Assembly: GCF_002368395.1 (NCBI RefSeq)
Contig: NZ_AP018254.1
Span: forward strand, 3,224,001-3,288,000
DNA from: Calothrix sp. NIES-3974
Lineage (GTDB): Bacteria; Cyanobacteriota; Cyanobacteriia; Cyanobacteriales; Nostocaceae
Length of the DNA stretch: 64,000 nt
Reading direction: 5' to 3'
The translations under genes were made by a program, and so were the position numbers. Shown here piece by piece: positions 55,236 to 63,449 of the stretch (within the stretch, counting starts at the first letter, position 1; each line of letters opens with the position of its first letter). The notes below the pieces were generated by a model. The model made no database searches and was not told where the DNA came from. It saw only the letters and a list, made by a program, of their open reading frames with translations.

Positions 55236-55865
55236 TTATCGTGGCAGAGCTGCATTAAACACTTGTTGTGCGGTAAGTTTTAGTTGGGGGAATGTTGGAG
55301 AAATAATTAAATCATTGCCCGTGAACTTGGTAACTTGGTACTCATCTCCAATCAGTTGACATACTGAGAAAGTAGGCTGTTTTGGGTCTCCAATAAATTT
55401 TTTACCCCCTAACCCTTTGTAGTCAGCAATCCAGAATTCAGGAATGCCCATTTCTTCATAATCCGCAAACTTCTTATGGTAATCATCCCGCCAGTTAGTA
55501 CTCACAACTTCAACTACTAAGGGTACGGATGCAGCATCTATTACCGTTGATTCTTTTTTCCATAAGGGTTCCGAATCCATATTATCAAGATTGTCAAGGT
55601 TTAATAACAATACATCGGGTGAGTAAACTGACAACGTACTGGGGGTTCGGACGAATGCAGTTTTTGGAATGGTGTAGGGTAAATCCATTCGGTCATATTC
55701 TATCGTTATTTTTCGAGCCAAAAATCCAACAACCTTCTCATGGTCTCCGCTAGGTGGTGCCATCTCAACAATTATTCCTGAGTGTAGTTCGTACCGCTTC
55801 CCGTCGTTGGGATACCATTCGATAAATTCTTCGTAGGTTACGGGCTTGGTTAGGGTTTGGGTCAT
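55236..55865 (-). CDS. Uma2-family (DUF820) putative endonuclease
   Basis: The 209-residue protein starts at ATG 55865, set by a GGAGG site eight bases upstream. It has the Uma2 pattern: TYEEFIEWYPNDGKRYELHS at the start, IVEMAPPSGDHEKVVG, the PDVLLLN strand with the active-site Asp, PLVVEVVSTNWRDDYHKKFADYEEMGIPEFWIADY with the E-x-V/K strand, and a final LKLTAQQVF. The fold is a PD-(D/E)XK nuclease. Copies are very common in cyanobacteria, where their job is not known. The gene is intact, unlike the remnant at 24013-24220. Confidence 0.88.
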   Translation of the reverse strand: MTQTLTKPVTYEEFIEWYPNDGKRYELHSGIIVEMAPPSGDHEKVVGFLARKITIEYDRMDLPYTIPKTAFVRTPSTLSVYSPDVLLLNLDNLDNMDSEPLWKKESTVIDAASVPLVVEVVSTNWRDDYHKKFADYEEMGIPEFWIADYKGLGGKKFIGDPKQPTFSVCQLIGDEYQVTKFTGNDLIISPTFPQLKLTAQQVFNAALPR

Positions 55866-56199
55866 AGTTACAACCTCCACATCTATTTGACTTTAACATT
55901 TCTCACTTGGATGGGATTCCTGATACTTTTTCCATAACCAAAATATTTTAATTACTCGTTACTAAGTATATGGGTTGAATTAAATGTAGGATGGGTTAAC
56001 GCAGCGTAACCCATGTTGTTCAAAGGTTAAGTGTTTATTTCCGGAAGCACGGGTTTTACAAAAAATTACACCTTCCTACTTAACGATACCGTTTAAAGTT
56101 TTACCAGGTTTTAAGACCCTGGGGGTGACGAAAATCTCAATAACCAAGATATGACAAAATACGGTTCTCTGAGAACAGAACCGTATTGTCAACGGAGGC
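55866..56199. other. Spacer with a terminator hairpin
   Basis: About 330 bases between the Uma2 and holin-like genes. It contains only the hairpin at 56158-56187 and a GTAGGATGGGTTAACGCAGC word. No gene is supported. Confidence 0.45.
56158..56187 (-). terminator. Intrinsic terminator after the holin-like gene
   Basis: An 11-base perfect stem (AATACGGTTCT with its complement) around an eight-base loop is followed on the minus strand by TTTTG, 12 bases past the stop codon at 56200. Confidence 0.75.
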
Positions 56200-56484
56200 T
56201 TACTTTTCAAAATCTGACTTATTTGGTCCAGGTAGACCATTCGGAGTGTAAATTTGTGCTTGGGCATCGACACGTCCAACAATTGCAGTTCCTACGCCAC
56301 ATAAAATTAGTACTGCCTGTCCCACGTCGTCAATGGTGATTTCGCCTTCCTTGATACTATTCACAGACAGTGGAACTAAGGATGCTACTCCTGCTAAGAT
56401 GGCTCCCCAAAATGTTCTACTAGCAAAGATACTTTTGGCTTCTATTTTATCAGAGGAATTTGGCGGATTTGAAGGATTCATCAT
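56200..56484 (-). CDS. Small holin-like membrane protein
   Basis: The 94-residue protein has a polar N-terminus, a hydrophobic helix (about 24-42, FASRTFWGAILAGVASLVPL), a second helix (about 54-70, GQAVLILCGVGTAIVGR) and a polar tail ending IYTPNGLPGPNKSDFEK. The SRTFWGA...GLPGP arrangement recalls small phage-type proteins found beside lysis genes, but there are no phage genes here. It starts with an ATG pair preceded by GGAG and ends in a strong terminator. It may be the last gene of the RiPP-side operon or independent. Confidence 0.6.
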   Translation of the reverse strand: MMNPSNPPNSSDKIEAKSIFASRTFWGAILAGVASLVPLSVNSIKEGEITIDDVGQAVLILCGVGTAIVGRVDAQAQIYTPNGLPGPNKSDFEK

Positions 56485-56630
56485 AATTCTCCAGTTTAAA
56501 AAATTGAGCTTTATTGAAAATGCAAAATTGAGCTTATTTCCTAACGATGAAGCTCTGGGTTAATATCAATACTATTGTTTCGGAATTGGATTGACGATTA
56601 ACAATCTTTCGGAAGTCGTCGAAGCGATGA

Positions 56631-57704
56631 TTAATTATTTTTAGATAGTGATAATTTGTTGGAATCAATGTCCAGTAGAATGGAAAATATTTGGGGAAGA
56701 AATTTCCAGCTAATGGCATCAGTGGCAACTTCTTGCTTTACCAGAAGTGAGAAAGGTTTGTCAAAATCGTTACATAATGCGACGAAATCGACAACAGCAG
56801 CATACCAAAGCAATGGTGTATCCGTACATCCCTCTGCGAGGAAGTGAGATGCTTGTTCTAAAAATGTAGGAATATCGTTCTCTAAAAAAGATTTTTTCAG
56901 GAGAAACCAATCATAAGCTCGCGGGTGTCCGTGATAATTTTTCTGTAATTGTGGTGGTATGTGATGCCTAACAATTGCCAATAATTCTCTAGCTAACCGA
57001 GGAGACTTTCCTGCCAAAATCACAGCGATTTCACTCGCTATTTGTGCAAAGGTTGCTGCTACAAGTTCTTTGGGTTGGGAGACGACATGCTCAAAACCCC
57101 AAAATCCTGGAAATGGCAAAGTCTTGATTACTCCTTCCAGGTAAGCTAGTAGTTTGGCTGCAAGCTCAATTGCCTGATTGTAGCGCATTTGTCTGGCTTC
57201 AGTGCGTACAAGATTATGGAGGAGTTGAATACGATGTATGTGCATAATCTGGTATTCGTATTTCTCCTCCAAAACTGCATCTATGGCTAGAGCAACAGAT
57301 GTGCGAGCATAAACTTGCTCAAAATTACCCTTGCGGTAATCAAGGTAGGCTTCAGCCTGTTCTAGGAAAGATCGATGTAGCAGACTGCTTTCGGGTGAAA
57401 GCAAATTAGATTCCAGGGGGATACGAGCTTTTGCAAACAGATGCTCTGCCATGATGAATTCCCCACGGCGAACAGCAGTTAAAGCATGTTCACGGGTATT
57501 CGCCGCTTGTTGCATAATAACTTGCTCAGACTGCGGTAAACGACTCTCCATCAGTAGATATAGTCTGTGAGTGAAGAAGTCTCCATACTTATTCAATACA
57601 AACTGAATTGGCTTGACGCGACCCAATCGATAATTTTGTAGAGTAGTTTCCAGAACATGCTGATAAACCTCTAAATTGTGTTGGGATAATTGCATTTTTA
57701 ACAT
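56631..57704 (-). CDS. Helical-repeat (TPR-like) protein of unknown function
   Basis: The 357-residue, cytoplasmic-looking protein starts at ATG 57704 after AGGAGA. It is almost wholly alpha-helical, with TPR-like helix pairs (ANTREHALTAVRRGEFIMAE, SFLEQAEAYLDYRKGNFEQV, MRYNQAIELAAKLLAYLEG), suggesting a protein-protein scaffold. No catalytic motif is visible and I do not recognise a named family. It lies on the same strand as the LanM, protease and precursor genes, beyond a MITE-like element, so membership in that locus is only a possibility. Confidence 0.6.
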   Translation of the reverse strand: MLKMQLSQHNLEVYQHVLETTLQNYRLGRVKPIQFVLNKYGDFFTHRLYLLMESRLPQSEQVIMQQAANTREHALTAVRRGEFIMAEHLFAKARIPLESNLLSPESSLLHRSFLEQAEAYLDYRKGNFEQVYARTSVALAIDAVLEEKYEYQIMHIHRIQLLHNLVRTEARQMRYNQAIELAAKLLAYLEGVIKTLPFPGFWGFEHVVSQPKELVAATFAQIASEIAVILAGKSPRLARELLAIVRHHIPPQLQKNYHGHPRAYDWFLLKKSFLENDIPTFLEQASHFLAEGCTDTPLLWYAAVVDFVALCNDFDKPFSLLVKQEVATDAISWKFLPQIFSILLDIDSNKLSLSKNN

Positions 57705-58173
57705 TGTTTCTCCTAGATTGTGGAAAAATAACCATGAAAATAGCTCATTCCTAACTTGAAAGTGAGTAGGGAGTAGTGGGAAAAACTACTCTCATAGATT
57801 CTGGTGTTTGCAGTACATGTAGGCTACTCCTGACAAGCTAGTACGGGTTGGCGAAAATATCCATACCATTTATCTGGTGACTATGCTCTGCGTAGTCACC
57901 CAGTGAATGAAGGCAGAGCCTTCATTCACGAGGCTGGAGCCTCACACTCTTGGACTCCCACGCGGAGCATGGGAGCTAGGGAAATGGTAGGCGTATTTCC
58001 GCCGACTTGTACTAGCGATCGCATTAAGTAGGAAGGTGGAATAAATCAGCGTAAACCATGCAGAAGAAGACTTTGATGCGTTACGGCTACTCCTAACACA
58101 TCCTACTTTTAATTAAACCTGACTACTTAAGATTTTTTGGCTTCACATTTTCCAGTATCTAGCCATTCCGCTT
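57705..58173. other. Spacer with a MITE-like element
   Basis: About 470 bases between the helical-repeat gene and the C1A protease gene, largely occupied by MITE-like copy B. It also has the TTCTGGTGTTTGCAGTACAT word seen near 9840. Confidence 0.5.
57839..58013. repeat. MITE-like element, copy B
   Basis: 175 bases with ends TAGTACGGGTTGGCGAAAAT and ATTTCCGCCGACTTGTACTA, and the same internal palindromes as copy A plus an extra GAATGAAGGCAGAGCCTTC block. The insertion separates the helical-repeat gene from the protease. Confidence 0.8.
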
Positions 58174-58998
58174 TTAGCAGTGTCCACCAATCATAGGATA
58201 ATGTTCGGATAATGTTCTTAAAACATATTCATAGGGAAGCCAACCATAGCCTTGATCACCCCACTCAGTTCCCCATGAGTTTCTAATCAGAATCGCTCCC
58301 GTTGTTTCTATTCCTGTCGGGTCTGTATTCTTAATTTTGATGTCGTCATCATATCCCACTGCTACCATCACGTGACCATCGTACCTGGTTTCAGATGCGA
58401 TAGGAAGCGGTATCATCCCAGTTGTAATAGATTGTTCTAGGCTGCTTTGATAGAGAAGAGCACCAAACATGAGAGGACGATTCGCTGCTAGATTTGCCTT
58501 AATCTGTTGCAGAACCACATCTCTAGTTCTGCCTTTAATATCAATTCGATAATACTCTAAAGCCTGATAATTACTGGCAAAGGCATAGCAAAAAGCCGGA
58601 GGTTCTTCGTCGAATTTTGCTTCATCATAGGGCCAATATTCTTCCGGAGGTGTACCGAAAAGCGCTAGCGCTTTCATCGTGGTTCTCGGATTTGCTCCTT
58701 GATCTCCTGTCCACTGAAGCAAATTCCTTGTGGCTTTGTAGAGAAACAATCTAGATAAATTCAAATCCTTCCCGGATGCTTGTCTTTGATAATACTCTAC
58801 TAATGCCACTGCTGCATTGGCTGTACAGGACTGGATTTTACCTTGGTGCTTAATCGGAGAACACCAATCTCGCAAATTTACCGATTTTGGTAGGTCAGTC
58901 AAAACTTCAATGTAATAAGTTTTGTCCCGTTCATCAATCGGGTCTTGAATCCATCCAGTTCCTTGTTGTTTTAGTTGCAGTGTTTGAATGTTATCCAT
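58174..58998 (-). CDS. Papain-type (C1A) cysteine protease in the lanthipeptide locus
   Basis: The 274-residue protein (ATG at 58998 after a GGTGA site) is a C1A peptidase: oxyanion Gln52 and catalytic Cys58 in KHQGKIQSCTANAA, His209 in YDGHVMVAVGYD, and Asn240 in ILIRNSWGTEWGDQGYGWLP. There is no signal peptide or pro-region, and the short N-terminus (GTGWIQDPIDERDKTYY) resembles other bacterial cytoplasmic C1A proteins. The chain ends GGHC. It follows lanM by 209 bases on the same strand, so it may remove the leader of the modified precursor or give self-protection. This is inference from position; classical leader proteases are C39 or subtilisin types. Confidence 0.88.
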   Translation of the reverse strand: MDNIQTLQLKQQGTGWIQDPIDERDKTYYIEVLTDLPKSVNLRDWCSPIKHQGKIQSCTANAAVALVEYYQRQASGKDLNLSRLFLYKATRNLLQWTGDQGANPRTTMKALALFGTPPEEYWPYDEAKFDEEPPAFCYAFASNYQALEYYRIDIKGRTRDVVLQQIKANLAANRPLMFGALLYQSSLEQSITTGMIPLPIASETRYDGHVMVAVGYDDDIKIKNTDPTGIETTGAILIRNSWGTEWGDQGYGWLPYEYVLRTLSEHYPMIGGHC

Positions 58999-59207
58999 GA
59001 TATTCACCTGAAGTAGATTAATGGTGGGTTCAGTGAGTAGGGAGTAGTAAAGTGAGTACAAAGAATCAAAGTTGGTGTGGTGGACTACTAGATTTGTAAA
59101 CGCTAGAGGCTAACTTCAGTCCGATAGAGCAATTGCTCGGCTGGAATGTTCTGAATTTTTAGACTCTCCTGTAGTCATGGGAAGAGAGTGTCAACATCGT
59201 GCTAACC

Positions 59208-62200
59208 TCATTGCCATAGCAATACCGAGGGCATTTGTTCTGGATATGCTAACCTCAATAGTTCATATCCAATTCCAGCCGTTCCTTGAAAGAAACCAGG
59301 ATTATAAGCTCCTTGGAAACGGTTGGGGAATATCTGAAAAGAACCCGTATTGATTGCCCTGGTGACAGCCCATGCTGCTTGTTTTTGAGCGATTTCTGCA
59401 AGTTCCGGTCGCTTCAGTTGAATGGCTGCAACTAGAAGCGTTTCCATCCGACCAAAGTTACCGCAACACAGGTGATCAATTTCATGCATTCCTGATATTT
59501 GCGTGGTTTGCAAAGCGATCTCAATGTCTTGGCGAATGTCATCAGTATCTAGGATTGCCAAACCACCTAAACGAGCCAAACCAATACCAGGAGCGCCATG
59601 ACACCAACTGGCACTAAAGAATGGCTTTTCGCTGCGGAAATCTGGCCAATTTTGGGCGATCGCACAAAAAACCCTTTGTTCGTAAGCAATCGCATCTGTG
59701 GCGGCTGCGAGAAAATCGGTATTTTTTGTGACTTTATACAACCGTAGTAAAGCGTAGGCAATACCAGCCGCACCATGAGAAAAGCCCGTCAATGTTTTTC
59801 CATTCAAGGTTTTCCATACTTGCAAACCTGCATCACTGGTAATGCGATGGTTCAACAAATGATCGCCACAGATTACTGCTTGCTCTAGAATGGCTACATC
59901 TGCGGTAGCTTGATGCAACGCTAACAGCCCTAAAATGGTACCAGCCGTCCCCGACACAACATCAAATTTGCGATCGCTCCCAATGAGTTCTGGTGTAATG
60001 AAAGAGGCGATAGATTGAGCATGATCCAGGAGTGTAGGTTCTCCTAAAAACTGGCTGCACCGTACTAGGGTATAGAGAATGGAACCGAGACCTTTCCCTC
60101 CACCAATACCGATGTTTTTCAGTATTCTCTGCTTGTCTACGGACTCTAATTGCAAAAGTTTGAATAGGGGTTGTAGCGCTCCTAACACCAAATGACGATT
60201 TTCTGCGTTTTTGGTAACTTGCGCTAATGCAGACAGAAATAAAGCAACTCCCGAAACTCCATCATAGAAGTCATAACCCATTGGCTTTTGTTGTAGTCGT
60301 CCAGCTTCCGGTAAATATTCCATCCCGATCCACGTCACGCTACCATCCGTGGCACAAATTGCCCGTTCTTGTAATTCCCATGCGATCGCGATCGCTTGCT
60401 CAATTAACATTTCTCTAGCTACTGGAGCGATCGCGTCATCACCTAGTGTCGGCTGTCTAGATGAAGCTAATGAACCCGCAACATCGCTAGCAAAATTGGT
60501 ATATAGGGAACTGCGAATAAAACCAATCTGCTGTGCTAAATCGGTTTGATTGAGTTGTTCAAAACGAGCCATTACGTGGTCATAACTTGAGTCAACAAAA
60601 TAGTTTTTAATTGACTGATTAGTACCAATTTGCAAATCCTGACTGTAGGGATGAATACTAAAGATGGGAATATCTAAATGAGACAGGGCTTTTTGTTCGG
60701 CTGCAATAATACTCCAACAATTGGGTTTTGTCTCATGTTTCAGGAGTGACTTACTGAGTACATCTAACCCAATACTGCGATCGACACCATTTCGGAGAAA
60801 TTTCGGCTGTAGTGTTTCCTTGAGCAGCGAACTATAAACTTGAGTTGCACGAAAAATAGCCCGAACCTGTTGATGAGCTAACACCACCAACAAACCATTC
60901 TCAGCCATCAGTGTTTGTTTATGGTCAATCAAGAACTGATACATTTGCTCAAATCCTTCCACCAGTTCTTCTACATAATCGCTGAGTGATATCTGTACAC
61001 CATTTAAAGTCACAATGTTGGAGTATGATGGCGTTTTCACCGCTTCCCGACGCAAAACCATACCGTCAGTGTTGATGTTTTGCCACACTAATCTGTGATA
61101 ACTGGTTTGTTGATTTCCCGATCCACCAAAACCGCTCATATCGTAAGCAACCCCGTCCTGTCCTAATTGCCAACTGGGTAGCAGGTAAGTGCTTAACACC
61201 GAGTAAGTAAACTGCTCAAACGCCATAAATAAAGCACTTGTAGCCTCTCCACTTTCTTCCTGTCGAGCGATCGCAGACATCAACATTTCTAGGTCGATGG
61301 GAACAGGTTGCTCTCCACAGGCGATAATATTCTCTTGATGAAAATCTGTACCTGAGAGTGCATACAGCAAGCACAGTAGCATCCCCGCTCTTTGGTAATA
61401 TCGCTTGACGGCTAGTTGGTCGGTACAAGGGGAATGTTCGACGTATTCAACCCAACCATAATTTGAGCAATTAATTAATTTTAGCACCTTCAGTTGCAAA
61501 GGAATCCCATTTTCATTCAACCAAGCCACTAGCCGAAAATAGGCTTCCTCTAAACCGAGAGCTTTGGGTTTATAAATTAGCTTTAAACCAGAAGCAAAGG
61601 TAATTTTGATGACCGATCGCCCATTACAATGGGAGTCAGAAAGACCAGGCTGAATCGCAACGACTTGTCCAAGTTCTGCATTGCTTTGAAAAGTTGTCTG
61701 AATTTTTAACCAATCTGCGGCTAATCGTTGTAGAAATTCGCAGAGATTATTTACCCAAAAGTTTGTGACAGTTGCCACCAGTCGAGCTAAAACAGGGTAT
61801 TCCAGAAAAAAATCAAGCAGTTCCCCTGCTAACATATTTCTGATAAAATTACGGTAGTGCTTCGTGGAATGACTCCCCTCTAGTTGCCCAATTAGTCGAA
61901 TGAGTGAGGATTTTTGATAAAGCCGAAACACCAGGAAATTTTCTCCGAGTGCCTGAGAACAAAGGGAGGTTAATGACTTGAGCAAAGACCGTTCTAAAGT
62001 AGCGTGAGACTCGGATGAAAGAAGGAAATAATTTTCACCAGATTGAGTAGTTAATCTTTGCCGTGCAACATCGATAAACGACAAAAATAGTTCCTCAAAG
62101 GGGAGCGACTGTTGAGAATCTAAAGGATATTTCTTATCTAAGAAATCTTTCTCGAAAGCATCAGCAGAATCTGGGGTAATGGATTCCAAAAGCGTCCTCA

Positions 62201-62477
62201 GAGTTTCTGCCCAAGTTGGTAAATTTTGCCGATCAACTAGACGAACAGAACCGAGAACATGACGGATTTTATCTAAATCTAGACCATCCCAAGCCAGACG
62301 CTTCTCAAATTGAGCTTCGTTTCCATCAGCTATTGTTTGACACCAACGTTCAATTCGTGCGTTGATAGCATTGTCATCAACTGATATTTGATTGGATAAA
62401 AACTCCCTTCCCAAGCGCTCAGGAATTGTGCTGGCTTGTTCTACAATTTTAATTAAGTCTTCTTGAGTAATTTGCAT
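59208..62477 (-). CDS. lanM: Class II lanthipeptide synthetase LanM
   Basis: The 1,089-residue enzyme dehydrates Ser/Thr of the precursor and then cyclises Cys onto the dehydro residues. The N-terminal dehydratase half has the kinase-like motifs LKLIYKPKALGLEEAYFRL, GTDFHQENIIACGEQPVPID with conserved His and Asp. The C-terminal LanC-like half (about 740-1089) has GFSHGAAGIAYAL, zinc Cys959 in SASWCHGAPG and Cys1004-Cys1005 in HLCCGNFG, the C-C-G form of the ProcM branch instead of C-H-G, plus GFFQGTAGIGYELLR. A GGGAG site precedes the ATG. The precursor gene lies 485 bases upstream on the same strand. Confidence 0.95.
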   Translation of the reverse strand: MQITQEDLIKIVEQASTIPERLGREFLSNQISVDDNAINARIERWCQTIADGNEAQFEKRLAWDGLDLDKIRHVLGSVRLVDRQNLPTWAETLRTLLESITPDSADAFEKDFLDKKYPLDSQQSLPFEELFLSFIDVARQRLTTQSGENYFLLSSESHATLERSLLKSLTSLCSQALGENFLVFRLYQKSSLIRLIGQLEGSHSTKHYRNFIRNMLAGELLDFFLEYPVLARLVATVTNFWVNNLCEFLQRLAADWLKIQTTFQSNAELGQVVAIQPGLSDSHCNGRSVIKITFASGLKLIYKPKALGLEEAYFRLVAWLNENGIPLQLKVLKLINCSNYGWVEYVEHSPCTDQLAVKRYYQRAGMLLCLLYALSGTDFHQENIIACGEQPVPIDLEMLMSAIARQEESGEATSALFMAFEQFTYSVLSTYLLPSWQLGQDGVAYDMSGFGGSGNQQTSYHRLVWQNINTDGMVLRREAVKTPSYSNIVTLNGVQISLSDYVEELVEGFEQMYQFLIDHKQTLMAENGLLVVLAHQQVRAIFRATQVYSSLLKETLQPKFLRNGVDRSIGLDVLSKSLLKHETKPNCWSIIAAEQKALSHLDIPIFSIHPYSQDLQIGTNQSIKNYFVDSSYDHVMARFEQLNQTDLAQQIGFIRSSLYTNFASDVAGSLASSRQPTLGDDAIAPVAREMLIEQAIAIAWELQERAICATDGSVTWIGMEYLPEAGRLQQKPMGYDFYDGVSGVALFLSALAQVTKNAENRHLVLGALQPLFKLLQLESVDKQRILKNIGIGGGKGLGSILYTLVRCSQFLGEPTLLDHAQSIASFITPELIGSDRKFDVVSGTAGTILGLLALHQATADVAILEQAVICGDHLLNHRITSDAGLQVWKTLNGKTLTGFSHGAAGIAYALLRLYKVTKNTDFLAAATDAIAYEQRVFCAIAQNWPDFRSEKPFFSASWCHGAPGIGLARLGGLAILDTDDIRQDIEIALQTTQISGMHEIDHLCCGNFGRMETLLVAAIQLKRPELAEIAQKQAAWAVTRAINTGSFQIFPNRFQGAYNPGFFQGTAGIGYELLRLAYPEQMPSVLLWQ

Positions 62478-62962
62478 ATTCTCCCATCTTGCTGTTAGGC
62501 TTTTATAAATATTAAAAACTGTCTCTATCGCACTTTATATGCCAATTTCCCTGATGAAAATTTCGAGATTGGCTAGGAAGATGTTTGGAAAGCGTCAATC
62601 AATACTTTTTTAACTTTTTTAACGTGAGTTCGATGAACCTCACCCCAACCCCTCTCCAGAATGGAAAGGGGCAGAAAAATCTATAGTTTAAACCCAAAAT
62701 AACTGCTTTCAAAGCCTCTGTTATTGTATGAGGGAGCTTTGAAGAGGTATTCTCTCGTTTCCACGCTCTGCGTGGGGACGCATTTCACAATCAAACGTTT
62801 TAAATTCAATAGGCGATTTCCAGACTCGTTCCCACGCTCTGCGTGGGGACGCATTTCAAGAGGCTCTGCCTCGATTGTATCTGAACTGTTACTAACCTAA
62901 AAAGGCACAAAATACACAGCCTAACTCCTACCTCGTGAATCTATCACAGCTTGGAGAAGGTA
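62478..62962. other. Spacer between precursor and lanM genes with hairpin repeats
   Basis: About 485 bases. It contains two near-identical blocks with the hairpin CCACGCTCTGCGTGGGGACG (62763 and 62831) and a CACCCCAACCCCTCTCC word near 62641. No further precursor gene was found. Confidence 0.5.
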
Positions 62963-63313
62963 TTAGCGATAAACAAAACAATCAGCCAAAGTAATTGACC
63001 CCATCATACAGGGTCCTAAATCCCCTATACCGTCTCTAACTATGAACGTACCGCTTGCCACTGCTTCCAATTGCTCCTCTGTCATGGCTTCAGTTGCAGG
63101 TACGTGAGGTAAAACCAGGTATGCTGTATCGGCAGTTTCTTGCAGCACTTGCACTTTAAAATCATCAGGTACTTTTTGTCCAATGGCTTTTTCAATTTCA
63201 GCTTTTGCAACTCCAGGATTAGTAAGTAATTGTTGCTTGAACGATTCATCTTTTAAAGCACGAATAATAATTTGAGTTTCGTAATCTTGACGTTTTTCGA
63301 TTTGATTAGCCAT
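62963..63313 (-). CDS. Lanthipeptide precursor with nitrile-hydratase-like leader (NHLP)
   Basis: The 116-residue peptide starts at ATG 63313 after AAGGA. The leader (1-88) has the nitrile-hydratase alpha-like fold signature: IIIRALKDESFKQQLLTNPG, AEIEKAIGQKVPDDFKVQVL and QETADTAYLVLPH, then a Glu-rich helix MTEEQLEAVASG. It ends in Ala-Ser-Gly, a weak double-Gly-type site. The probable core (89-116) is 28 residues with Thr89, Cys102, Ser106, Thr108 and Cys112: TFIVRDGIGDLGPCMMGSIT followed by LADCFVYR. One or two thioether rings are possible. It lies directly upstream of lanM, its likely enzyme. The frame is open further upstream but the family start is at 63313. Confidence 0.92.
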   Translation of the reverse strand: MANQIEKRQDYETQIIIRALKDESFKQQLLTNPGVAKAEIEKAIGQKVPDDFKVQVLQETADTAYLVLPHVPATEAMTEEQLEAVASGTFIVRDGIGDLGPCMMGSITLADCFVYR

Positions 63314-63449
63314 GATTTTTCCTTTGAAAAATAGAGTGTTGTTTTTTTTTAAAAGCAAGGTTTCTTCAAATTTTGCACCTTGCAAGTAAATACCTAGATA
63401 AACATGTTTATGGTACAATACGGTTTAGTTAGAGCCAAAAAGCTTGAAT

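Noticed and set aside
62478-62962. Second precursor peptide between precursor and lanM genes
   Set aside because: No frame with an NHLP leader or Cys/Ser/Thr-rich core was found; the stretch is made of hairpin repeats.
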